Origin: Rhizopus sp. PT2906
Lineage: Eukaryota > Mucoromycota > Mucoromycetes > Mucorales > Rhizopodaceae
Direction: 5' to 3'
NCBI GenBank assembly: GCA_025529335.1
Contig: JAMYHX010000283.1
Location: 1-54,861 of the forward strand
Length of the DNA stretch: 54,861 nt
Part shown: positions 46,078 to 54,861 of the stretch, piece by piece
Numbering within the stretch: the first letter of the stretch is position 1
Layout: each line of letters starts with the position of its first letter
Program-made: the position numbers and the translations under genes
The notes under the pieces: generated by a model
The model's input: only the letters and a program-made list of their open reading frames with translations
Told to the model about the DNA's origin: nothing
Database searches by the model: none

Positions 46078-49000
46078 CTAAGGCTCTATAATTGAAGATC
46101 TATTTTCTTGTTCAGCCAATGAGGCTAATTTTTTCATTCTATCTGAACTTGTAATCCTTCTTGAGCCTCTTCTTGACCTTGGCAGCGGTGGCGCTTCTTC
46201 TTCATTTTGTATATGTCTTAGTAAATCTTCAGCTCTCACAACCATCGACTCTGCTCTCGTCCTTCGTCTTTCTCTCATAGATATCCTACGGCTTCTTCGT
46301 TGTTGGGTAGTACCCATCTCTCCTGAACGAAGCTTTTCTAATAGATTATCCATTATATCTTTATCATCTTGATTCTCTGCAGGACCTAGTTTAACGCATT
46401 AATAGACGTTCATCTGTAGCAAATTATATACACCAACCATCTTTGATATCCAGTCTATTCTTAAGTCGAGCCTTGCGTTGTTCCTGATATTGTCTAGCCT
46501 TCTCCGCTTGTTCTTTTTTCTTTCGTTGTAATTCAATATCAGCCTTGGCTCGCGTCCAACTTGATAAGAATGTCTGGAATATACCAAAGAATTCATCAGG
46601 CTTCATCTCACTTGGATCTTCACCAAAATAGGACACAACATCTTTATAGGCAATATCCATAGATGTGTACCTGACTTCAACTTGATCAAACTTTTCTATG
46701 GCACGGTCTCGGAACTTGTACATGACAGATGCAAAATTATCTCCTTCTTCAGCCTCATAATCAGGCCCATAATGACATTCCAGCTCGTGAATGAGAGATT
46801 GAAGGCCGACACGAAGTTCGTTATAGTCTTTGATAAGGTCCTGTATGGTAACTGCATTGTATTTTGTGAGCCATATTGAATCATATTGTTTTTAATATAT
46901 AAACGCACCTCTACATGCTTCACCACACAATTCCAAATCCTTGACCAAACGTGTACTTATATTTGGAAACTTTTCTTCGACCATTGTGCATAAGAAATGA
47001 AGTAATGTGGTATTGTTTGTTGATGCTCTTGTATCAACCAATTTGTTTATACTTCCAATACGAATACCAAAAGCTCCTCCTTGGAAATTGGTACCGTTTA
47101 AGAAATTGCCTACCATCAAGATGATCTTTATGACATGATTAGAAAGCTATTCATTTAGTTCTCTTTTTATCTCTCTTACATTCAAAAGATCTTTCACTGC
47201 TTCGGATTCCTTCAGACTTGTTGAAGCGTCCATGACATTTGACATACTCTTGCCAAGTTGAGTGATACGTTCATTGAATGTTGTGTAGAACAGCATATGA
47301 TTAAGGCGTTCCTTAAATCTATCAATCGTCATGATCTATAGTGTGGTCAGCTTCAAGTCTATACCGCGGCGGCAATCTCTTTTTACCTCGGCACAAAAAG
47401 CATCTGATTTGGATAAACACTGCAGGTCTTCTTCAGACGCAGTTTTCAAAAACACGGATAATTTACCCATTTCATCATGAGTAGGCGCGTTCATCAAGAG
47501 GTTTCTCAATAGTACCTCTGTGCAAAACCTTTCATCAACGGCCAAAAGCTTCTTTTTAAAATCTTGAAATGATACGTTTTTATTCTTGGCAAGAATGGCA
47601 ATATCTATATAAAAAAGAGTCAGAGACAGTCTTTCCATTTTAATATCATACTTTACTAATATTGTGTGCCTTCCTTGTATCAATAATGTATATCTCTTGT
47701 CTCTTTTCTTTAGTTACTTCTCTCTTGGGAGCAATTACTTTTTGAGCAAATATTTCTTCCATTCGTTTAAATATGCCTTCTGAATCAAACAGTTCTTCCA
47801 ATGCTTCTTCTTTCTCTTCTAGGTCGGATGTCTTCCAGATGGTTGAATTGATATAGTTGGCATTTAATTTCTGCCATTGCAATTGACGTGTTTTAACGGT
47901 TGGTAAATGCTTCATTTGCTTACGGAGTGCTGCTGCTACTGCATTGGACGTTCCTGGTGGTAAGGGCGGCGCAGGCGCTGATGGAGGTGCAGGAGGTGCG
48001 GGTGGTCCTGGTGGTCCTGGTGGTCCTGGTGGTGCGGGAGGTGCGGGAGGTGCAGGAGGTGCAGGAGGAAGTGAAACAGGCGTAGGAGATGTATTGTTCA
48101 GTTGTCCTGAAGGTAGCAAGGATGAAGGCGGCGATGGAGGTGGTGGGATATCATTTGATGTAACGTTACTATCGGCAGCTGAAGAAGGAATGTGCTTGTG
48201 GTCTAGTGAAGTTTGTTTGATGGGACTAGATACTGATATACCAGAAGGTGAAATTGATGGTGGTGGTGGTGGAGGAGGTGGTGGTGGCGGCAGTGCTGAG
48301 TCTGGAATAATGGACATATTTGACATTGTGGGTATATTGCTAAGGTTATCATACGTTTCAGCCTCCACAGTATCATTAGTGGCTGTTGTGGTTGTTTTTT
48401 CTATCTCTTGTTCAGTAGACGCTATTGCCAGTTCAGTTTCTATTTTTTCTTCAAGGTTTACTCTTTTCACTTTATTATCATGTTCTTTTGAGGAAATCCT
48501 TTTACTCTTTCGAAGCGTCAGAGTGTTTGTATCAGTTATTTCGGGCTCAGCTACTTCCTGTATTTCCGAAACATGCGCTTGTCTTCGGCGGTTGTTGGAA
48601 CGTCTGACGGCTGATCCCATCAAGGGCATTGTTCCAGGCAATACAAATTCGCCTAGCCCACTGCTTGACCCAAATTGACGAGCCAATTGCATTTTGAATT
48701 CCTCAGATAGACCCATTGCAAGTGATTTATATTTCGTTTCGTCTTTTTCATTTGGTATTTTTTTGGCGATGATATCAGATTCTTTCTTATGATGCCCCTC
48801 TAGACTTGCTTGAGCACGAATTCTACCAAATGCTGTGGCCAAATCCTTTCGTGAGATCATAATATTTCCTTCCAAGCTTGCGCCATCTTCGTCTATAAGC
48901 TTATAAAAGTCTTCCAGCTGCTTACCCGCCTGCTCAAGATTAGCGTCATATTCATTCTGCAAGTCTCTTAGTTTTTGTTGTAAGGTTGAAATGGTATGTC

Positions 49001-51014
49001 GAGACATTCGTAACAAGTCCTCTAGAGAAGCTGTCTTTTCTCTTAACTGTACTACTTCGAGCGCATCTATATTCTGGATTTATTATATGCCCTCTTCTTA
49101 AGCTGACAACGACTTACCCCCTTCATGAGATAGCTGTTGACGCAAGAGGTCTCGTTCTCTTTCGAGCTCCTCATAGTTGGTTTGTAGCTCTTTCAGATCT
49201 TCGAGAGTTGTTTTCAATTGATCCTGGTCAGCAAATCTATCAATCAAATGCTGCACAGTCGTATTGTAATCTGCAGAAAAGTCGTCAGATAATCCTTTGT
49301 GATCCAGTACGACTTGTGCGACCAAATTATCGATAACTTGAAAGTATCTGGACTTTAGATTGACTTCTTCATTGTTGATAAGCAAGAGATGCTGTAGACA
49401 GCTCAAAAAGAAGTCATACGCGCGTGTGCCTTCTACTGTGGATAAGAGGTATTCGAATACTTCACGTGGATCATCTTTATCATTCAAGACATTTTCATGG
49501 TACACATCCATCAGCTCATCCTGATCGTTCTCTGCCAACAATTTAAATTCTCTGATCTGGCGGTCAACATGCTCATCTGCCAATTCTTTCATCTTATCCA
49601 TTATTCTTTCTAATCCAGACGCGTTCATTTGATTGCGAAGGTGTATTCTTATTTCCACATCTTCTACGACATTAATGATCGCATTCACCAGAATCATATT
49701 GTACAACTAATATAAACAAGAAATTCAATACGGATCAATCGATACGAATCTAAGAACACTTACGACATACTCAATGAGTTGGTTATCTGGTGAGCCATAG
49801 GCTGCCATCTTTTTAAAGTCTTCACTAGCACCAACCATACTGCCCATTCGACCACGTCCGCCCAAGGTGACCTCAACCTCGGCTAACCATGCATCAAATC
49901 GACCAAATCCTCGTTCTTTATCACGTAATTTATCCATCGCCTTCAAAACAAGGTCTTGTCCGACTGGTATCTCATAGTAACACATAAACACCAGTACTTC
50001 ACATACAAGTCGTCGTGATTGAATAGAAGGTGATGTGATACAATTGACAATTTCTTGAACGCATTGAGGGTGTCTTAATGCCTCCCTTGCACCTATCTAA
50101 ACAACAAATCAATCTCTAGAGTCGTAAATCTTTTTTTTTGTTTACTCTATTGTTTAATAAAGCTTTAAAGCATTTTAATAAATCTCCTTCGACTGCAAGA
50201 TTTGCCGAATGTCTATTTTAAGTGTTAAAGGTATACTATAAATACTTTTAAACTTGCCTATGCTTTGTCTTGTTCAATGTTGTCAGTAAGTCCGTAATAA
50301 CTTGTAAACCTTGCATGTCAATAAATTGTCGAACCCAACTGAAGAAAATTTTGTTAGCCATGGTATGCATCATGATCCCTGTTACTATTACCTTAGAGGC
50401 ATTGTTCTTAATCCAACAGCAAGATGAGAGACTACATTTGCATTGACACCCTTTGACGTATCCGATAACTTTTTTACATAATAATCCGGGCCCTTTCCCT
50501 CTTCTATCTTCTTATCTGTGCCTCCTCTTCTGGATGTAGGTTGAGTAGCGTTTGATTCGGACTGAATATCCTGAGCGACCATGATTCTCTTCTTGTCCAC
50601 TGAAAAAGATGACATTTTTAATCTTGCGTTGGCGTCATGGATACCTCTTCTTGTCTTTATAAACATTAACATGTGTATTATATATAAAAAAAAAAAACTT
50701 ACGAGCATGCGTTCAAAACATTCTTCAACCTCGGCATCGGTCATCATATCGACATGAGTAAAGTCACTGTCATTGCTTGGAATTGATGAAGACTGTGAAC
50801 TTTTGATGGATCCTTCTGTTTTATGACCTATCATAGTCTAAGGTCAATATTTATTATTTAACCTCTTGTTTCTCTTTATGTTGTTGCGTTTTTTACTCAA
50901 GTAATCGTCGGGACTTTTAGGAGAATGAGGGGAACTGGAATAAGGTTGATGTGTGTTGATGACAATCTCTGTCTTTTTCTTTCCCTTTGATTTTCCTCGA
51001 CTGAAGAGGTCCAT
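46078..51014 (-). CDS. Diaphanous-related formin (GBD/FH3-FH1-FH2-DAD)
   Basis: Actin nucleator and elongator controlled by Rho GTPases. Exons (-): 51014-50897, 50827-50703, 50654-50392, 50338-50258, 50212-50146, 50096-49764, 49706-49118, 49066-47657, 47604-47387, 47335-47180, 47146-46909, 46851-46438, 46385-46078; 1,439 residues, phases consistent. GBD/FH3 (about 55-440) includes RGIHDANARLKMSSFSVDKK. A coiled coil and Ser/Thr-rich linker follow, then FH1 with poly-Pro and PPGPP repeats (about 790-910). FH2 (about 910-1315) has QLQWQKLNANYINSTIW, MVGNFLNGTNFQGGAFGIRI and KLVDTRAS. DAD has MDNLLEKLRSG followed by basic RRSRR runs. Intron 4 uses a GC donor (GCAAGT). The first intron was set by frame, since the downstream GT leads to stops. 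Likely the BNI1-type formin. Confidence 0.95.
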
Positions 51015-51306
51015 TTGGAATAGAATAGACGAAGATTTACTATACTGCGAAATATGTTTTATGCAATAAGAAAAAAAAAAAAAAAAGAAAAGAAAAAAAA
51101 AATGGAAAGACAAGAAATAAATATGCCCCTGATTTCAAACAAAGATGGTCCCTTTTTTGTTACTTTTTCATATTCCTACCTGCTCTTTTTGTACATGGAT
51201 GATTCTTGTAGATTGCTTAGCCCTTAACACTTTCTTAAAAAAAAAAAAAACAGAGACTTCTCCTTTTTAGTCTGATGACAACAAAAGACAAGATCTAATT
51301 TTTTAT
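51015..51306. other. Intergenic: formin promoter and prefoldin-5 3' flank
   Basis: About 290 bp. An A-rich block at about 51070-51100 is a pyrimidine-rich stretch on the formin strand, upstream of its start. No gene. Confidence 0.5.
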
Positions 51307-52054
51307 TTATTTCTTTTGTTGAGCTTGTTCTTGGATCTTTTCTTGCATAACATTGACAATGGCTGATTAAGGTTAATATTAGATAATTATTATTACTATT
51401 ACTTGTAGTAAATTACCTCTTAATGTACTTTGCTTGTCAGTGATCGTCTTTTCAAGTGTACCAAGATTATTCTTTACAAAATCTACTTTATCCTTATAGA
51501 AAGTAGTTGCATCACTGACAGACTATATACATATATGATGTCAATACGCGTATTATGTAATCATAGCTTTTACCTTTTCAACAAAATAGCCTGTGCCTAC
51601 ATCCACAATCACCTTGTTGACGTCGCTTAGTTTACCTGGTACATAGAGGTATGTTGTAGTTAAGGATATATGTATAATAAAGAATAATATGAATATATAT
51701 ATAATAAAAGGATATAGATGATGTGAGAGGAACTAGAATAGTTTTATCTAACACGAATATGATTAAACATGTTGCTGTTGTTGTTTTTTTAATATATGTT
51801 ACCTTCACTCTTTTCAGTTTTTAAACTATTGACACTATCTGCACAATCTGCAAATCGTCCCTGGACTGTCTTTAATTTGCTATATGATTGAGTTAGATGA
51901 TTCAATTCCTAATAAAAAAAAAAACACGGGTTAGTCATATGGACACGACCATCTCTCTCTCTTTTTTTTTCTTTCTTACTTCTTCTAATTGAGTCTTGAC
52001 TTGTTGAAGAGAAGGAAGGTCGAGATCAGTAATATTGACTTGCTGTTGTGACAT
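51307..52054 (-). CDS. GIM5: Prefoldin subunit 5 (GIM5), with a U12-type AT-AC intron
   Basis: Alpha-type subunit of the hexameric prefoldin co-chaperone, which hands nascent actin and tubulin to the CCT chaperonin. Exons (-): 52054-51980, 51908-51803, 51747-51716, 51648-51574, 51522-51417, 51362-51307; 149 residues, phases consistent, the usual length. It begins MSQQQVNITDLDLPSLQQVK, with a first coiled-coil arm. The beta-hairpin core is TILVPLTSSLYVPGKLSDVN and VIVDVGTGYFVEK, then the second coiled-coil arm (FVKNNLGTLEKTITDKQSTL). The third intron (51715-51649) begins ATATCCTTTT and ends AC, with TCCTTAAC before it: a minor-spliceosome intron. The junction VPLTSS/LYVPGK is exactly the conserved sequence of the family. 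It is divergent from the 52.2 kb gene, 140 bp apart. Confidence 0.94.
51649..51715 (-). other. U12-type AT-AC spliceosomal intron
   Basis: A 67-nt intron. 5' splice site ATATCCTTTT (U12 consensus ATATCCTT), branch site ATCCTTAAC (consensus TTCCTTAAC), and 3' end ATAC, 11 nt past the presumed branch adenosine. Exons flank it in phase 0. There is no GT-AG or GC-AG alternative that joins the two conserved halves of the protein: no GT occurs between the end of LVPLTSS and the acceptor. Confidence 0.88.
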
Positions 52055-52194
52055 TTGAAGTATAAAAAGAGAGAAAAAAAAAAAAAAAAGCGAGAGAATG
52101 GTCTGAATTTCAAGTTTATATTTAAACCAGCTTTTTATGATTATTATTATTATTTTTTTCTTTTTCTTGAAATGCTTTTATATAAGTTCAAGCA
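52055..52194. promoter_or_regulatory. Divergent promoter between prefoldin-5 and coiled-coil gene
   Basis: 140 bp separate the start codons. It contains an A run (about 52075-52089) and a TTATTATTATTATTTTTTTC stretch. A TATATAA lies about 15 nt before the + start, too close to be a usual TATA box. Confidence 0.5.
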
Positions 52195-53220
52195 ATGCAA
52201 AAATCAACTGAAAAGACTTCATTTGAATTATTGGATGCCAAGATGAAACGAAACTTGCAAGACTTGCTTGCAGTACAGAAACTACTCAAGAGTAAGAGTC
52301 CTAAAGAAAAAGACAGGCAAACACAACAGCTACAGTTAGAGTGTAGTAAATATCAAGCAGAAGCAATGGATTACAAGACAAGACTAAAAGAGGCGCATGA
52401 ACAATTGATATCGCTCCAAGACAGAGTGACTCAGTTACAAAAAGTAGAAGAGTATACAAAGAAGCATGAATTAGAACATGCGTCTTGGAAGATAAAGCTG
52501 GATGGTCTAAAGAAAGACAATGAAGAGTTGAAAGAGATAAATCAACAACTAGAATGTGATATCAGTACTAAATCAAAAGAAATAACCCAATTAGAATCTG
52601 CTCTGGTCGCAGTGGAAAAGGAGCTTAAAAATGCACAAGAAAGATTGACCGAAAAGGATAAAGAACTCGAAGAATGTCATCAAAGGGTAGATCAAGCTCA
52701 AGATAGATTGAATAAACAAGATGAAAAGCTAAAGGAATTATTAGCAGAAAGGATTATGGAAAAGGAAAGGCTTCAAAAGACAATTGATAGATTAAAGCAA
52801 GAGAATGCTTCATTTGAACAGACAATGGGCACATTAAGACAAGAGAACATTTCGCTTGAACAAAGGTTGAATGAGCTGGAAGTGAACAATAGCAAAAATA
52901 TGCCATCTGTCAAGACTAAAAGTAGAATACCCGTCCTGGCTGCCTCTCTTTCGTCTTCAACACGTAACAGCAATGATATTATATCAGATGATATGTCACA
53001 AAGAATGAAAAAGGATATATTACTCTACCAAGAGAAATTGGCTGAACTGACCGCTCAGAACAAAGAGCTGTTGACTGCACTTGAGCGATCAAAGGAGTAT
53101 AGTGAACTCCTAAAGACATACCTTGAAGAATCCCGTCATGAATCAGATGAACGATACAAAGAAATACTGAGATATAGGGAAGAGATCAATCAACTGAAAA
53201 GAACACAGATTTATTTATAA
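52195..53220 (+). CDS. Long coiled-coil protein of unknown function
   Basis: Single-exon ORF of 341 residues. Nearly all of it is Glu/Lys/Gln/Leu-rich heptad sequence (for example LQDRVTQLQKVEEYTKKHEL, LEQRLNELEVNNS, KLAELTAQNKELLTALERSK). A Ser/Asn-rich break at about 232-262 (RIPVLAASLSSSTRNSNDII) divides it into two rods. There is no motor, membrane or other catalytic domain. Coiled-coil sequence alone cannot assign a family; spindle, septin or vesicle-tether roles are all conceivable. It may share a promoter with prefoldin-5. Confidence 0.8.
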   Translation: MQKSTEKTSFELLDAKMKRNLQDLLAVQKLLKSKSPKEKDRQTQQLQLECSKYQAEAMDYKTRLKEAHEQLISLQDRVTQLQKVEEYTKKHELEHASWKIKLDGLKKDNEELKEINQQLECDISTKSKEITQLESALVAVEKELKNAQERLTEKDKELEECHQRVDQAQDRLNKQDEKLKELLAERIMEKERLQKTIDRLKQENASFEQTMGTLRQENISLEQRLNELEVNNSKNMPSVKTKSRIPVLAASLSSSTRNSNDIISDDMSQRMKKDILLYQEKLAELTAQNKELLTALERSKEYSELLKTYLEESRHESDERYKEILRYREEINQLKRTQIYL

Positions 53221-53225
53221 TAAAC

Positions 53226-54132
53226 CTAAATCACATTCACAATTCCCTCTTGTTTTCCTCTTTGTAATGGATGTGCTAATAATTGACATAATGCCTTGGA
53301 CACATTATCTTGTCCCAACACCTTGACCACTTCATAATACCAACCAGGCACTTGATCACTATCAAGATCATTCCAGGCATCATAAACCAGCTGTGCCTGA
53401 TCGTCCAAATCATGCAAATAGATTACATCTAGTGTAAAATTGGATAAATGGCGTACCTGAATACACCATTCATCATTTAAACTCCTTTTGGGAATCACTC
53501 TAGTTCTACTGTAGATCACTATTGCCTGAGTAAAAGTAGACTTGTCGTCTAGATTTGCATTTACAGAGATATCCCTAAACAATGACTCTAATTGGAAACT
53601 ATCATAGGATGTACTGTCAATTTGCTCATCTAGCATATCAACATATGAGCAGGCTTCTTGTTCATCCAAAGTAAAAGGTTTCCACTAAGTTTTTGTCAAC
53701 TCCAAATAGAAAACAAAATGATCCTTTTTTTTTTTTTTACCCATTCACTCTTTTCCTTTAATAGTATGAACGCGTATTTATCATTTTTGTTGCCAATGAG
53801 CTTATTCATTAGGATATATCTCTTTATAAAACGTATGATAGTCTCTAGTCTCGTACTAAATAAGAGTATAACGCAACTTATTCCCATCTTTTTTCCTTTT
53901 CGCATTTACCTGGTCTTTAGGTTAGTATTGTTTAAGCCTCCGTCTATAGAAGCACTTAGAGGTGAATTCATTTCTTTGGAGACATCAACACAAAAGATCT
54001 TTGCAAAATTAACCCTTTTAATGAATACATTTAGATAAAAACAAAGTCGCTCACGATTTGTCTAGGAATAGCCTTTTTGAGTAATAAACTGTCCGTTTCG
54101 TCAAGATCAATAAATGTCTGCTTGTTTGACAT
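53226..54132 (-). CDS. MERIT40/BABAM1 homologue
   Basis: Exons (-): 54132-54055, 53998-53910, 53855-53741, 53684-53226; 246 residues, phases consistent. The protein has a von Willebrand A-like layout. An opening strand IFCVDVSKEMNSPLS resembles the LDLSEEM strand of MERIT40; a helix and KYAFILLKEKSEW follow, then FQLESLFRDIS and the strand QAIVIYSRTRVIP. LDVIYLHDLDD comes next, and near the end SKALCQLLAHPLQRGKQ, where LLAHPLQRP is the most conserved MERIT40 stretch. In animals MERIT40 scaffolds the BRCA1-A and BRISC deubiquitinase complexes with BRCC36. Human MERIT40 is longer, mainly through an N-terminal extension. The assignment rests on order and motifs from memory. It is divergent from the DnaJ gene. 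Confidence 0.82.
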
Positions 54133-54296
54133 GAAAGCAAAATGAGAAGAGGGGCTTTGTTTGGCCAAAGTAACAAAAAGTCACATTCATGCATCATCTT
54201 ATTTCCCCTCTTTCTTGGCCCTTTTTTTTTTTTTTTCTGGAAAATTGTTATTTTCTTTCCTTTTCTACATATATTCTCTCTTTGTCTTTTGCCCAA
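54133..54296. promoter_or_regulatory. Divergent promoter between MERIT40-like and DnaJ genes
   Basis: 164 bp separate the starts. A long T run (about 54221-54237) and CT-rich sequence precede the DnaJ start, resembling a pyrimidine-rich leader. Confidence 0.5.
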
Positions 54297-54861
54297 ATGG
54301 ATTATTACAAAATACTAGAGCTTGATCCCAATTGCTCAGAAGAAGATATCAAAAAGGCTTATAGGAGATTGGCATTAAAATATCATCCAGACAAAAACCG
54401 CGAACCAGGAGCAGCTGAGAAGGCAAGTGGAGACAAGAGTATACTATTGTTATTAACATGTTGTATAGTTTAAAGCGATAAGGTATATAAAGACTTGTAA
54501 AATAATTGAATCTAATCCTTTCGTCACAGTGAAGCATATCAAATCCTGTCAGATCGTAAAGTATATATATATATACTTATTGTGTGTAGCATTTAAAATA
54601 ACATCCTATTTTTTATAGCTGAAAAACGAAGGATTTATGATAATAGAGATAGCTTTGCCCAAGAAGATGACAATATACCTTTTACAACTCATGATAACTC
54701 TTATTACTATAGAACGTCTCCTCTATTTTCTACTTTCCAGGTAAATCCAAACAATGGACTCTTTTGATAAACACGACTCTTATGTATACTAGTTTCAATC
54801 ACCTGAGGATATTTTCAGACAGTTCTTTGGTGGACAAGATCCTTTCAAGCTATTCTTTGGT
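54297..54861 (+). CDS. DnaJ (Hsp40) co-chaperone, type B-like (3' end outside window)
   Basis: Hsp70 co-chaperone that stimulates Hsp70 ATPase through its J domain. Exons: 54297-54422, 54469-54482, 54530-54555, 54619-54740, 54793 to beyond 54861; phases consistent. The J domain occupies the N-terminal 70 residues (YYKILELDPNCSEEDIKKAY, YHPDKN with the essential HPD, then FKAISEAYQILSDPEKRRIY). The region after it (SPEDIFRQFFGGQDPFKLFF) is like the Gly/Phe segment of DNAJB-type proteins. The first intron has a GC donor (GCAAGT), and the second exon is a 14-nt microexon coding FKAI plus two bases. Without the microexon the J domain would lose part of its last helices. Substrate and localisation cannot be told. 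Confidence 0.9.

Noticed and set aside
47955..48075. Regular short repeats that could suggest a CRISPR-like or minisatellite array
   Set aside because: They are in-frame Pro/Gly codon repeats of the formin FH1 domain, without spacers.
47944..48678. 244-codon Gly/Val-rich frame on the plus strand
   Set aside because: Exact antisense of the formin FH1 proline repeats; a compositional shadow.

Overview
The window is a stretch of nuclear genome from a filamentous fungus, most likely an early-diverging one of the order Mucorales (Mucoromycota). The evidence is AT-rich intergenic DNA, many short introns (mostly about 43-70 nt), fungal versions of core proteins (a POB3-type FACT subunit ending in an acidic tail with no HMG box, a GCN4-like bZIP, SWI3/RSC8, RPC31, fungal squalene synthase) and Fanzor/mariner/LINE debris. 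I saw no rRNA, tRNA, CRISPR, phage or organelle features. All gene models are my own reconstructions from reading frame, splice consensus and phase. For every multi-exon model the summed exon lengths agree with the intron phases.

Layout. 1-3770: DOA10/MARCH6 ubiquitin ligase (-, 3' end off the window). 3771-6619: no supportable gene. 6620-8459: DH-PH RhoGEF (+). 8669-9380: small DUF4870-like membrane protein (-), divergent from POB3 (+, 9555-11365). 11644-11856: small secreted cysteine-rich protein (+). 12640-14460: Fanzor pseudogene (-) abutting a LINE remnant (+). 14983-15794: RPC31 (+). 15917-16134: second Fanzor fragment (-). 16328-19975: SEC31 (-). 21199-22103: unrecognised protein, possibly a RecA-like Shu-type protein (+). 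22380-23081: GCN4-like bZIP with two upstream ORFs (+). 25289-26173: secreted double-psi beta-barrel protein (-). 27366-27896: unexplained ORF (+). 28557-31178: RIX1 (+). 31977-33494: squalene synthase ERG9 (+). 34194-38011: transposon island holding a decayed mariner-type DDE transposase (-) and a decayed, divergently placed Fanzor (+), flanked by two small ORFs (-). 38533-40266: SWI3/RSC8 (+). 40362-45270: SEC16 (-). 46078-51014: formin (-). 51307-52054: prefoldin subunit 5 (-), divergent from a coiled-coil protein (+, 52195-53220). 53226-54132: MERIT40/BABAM1 homologue (-), divergent from a DnaJ protein (+, 54297 to the edge).

How the genes relate. Most are unlinked housekeeping genes. SEC31 and SEC16 both serve COPII vesicle budding, and the RhoGEF and formin both act in actin-based polarity, but nothing suggests a functional cluster. 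Three tight divergent pairs (140-174 bp between start codons) probably share promoters.

Most notable. (1) The prefoldin-5 gene contains an AT-AC intron with a near-perfect U12-type 5' splice site and branch site; it restores exactly the conserved junction of this family. (2) There are three independent Fanzor (eukaryotic TnpB-like) relics, one beside a mariner-type transposase. (3) Three GC-AG introns are fixed by phase and protein conservation, one followed by a 14-nt microexon. (4) A MERIT40 homologue is present in a fungus. (5) The bZIP gene has two uORFs, as in fungal general amino acid control.
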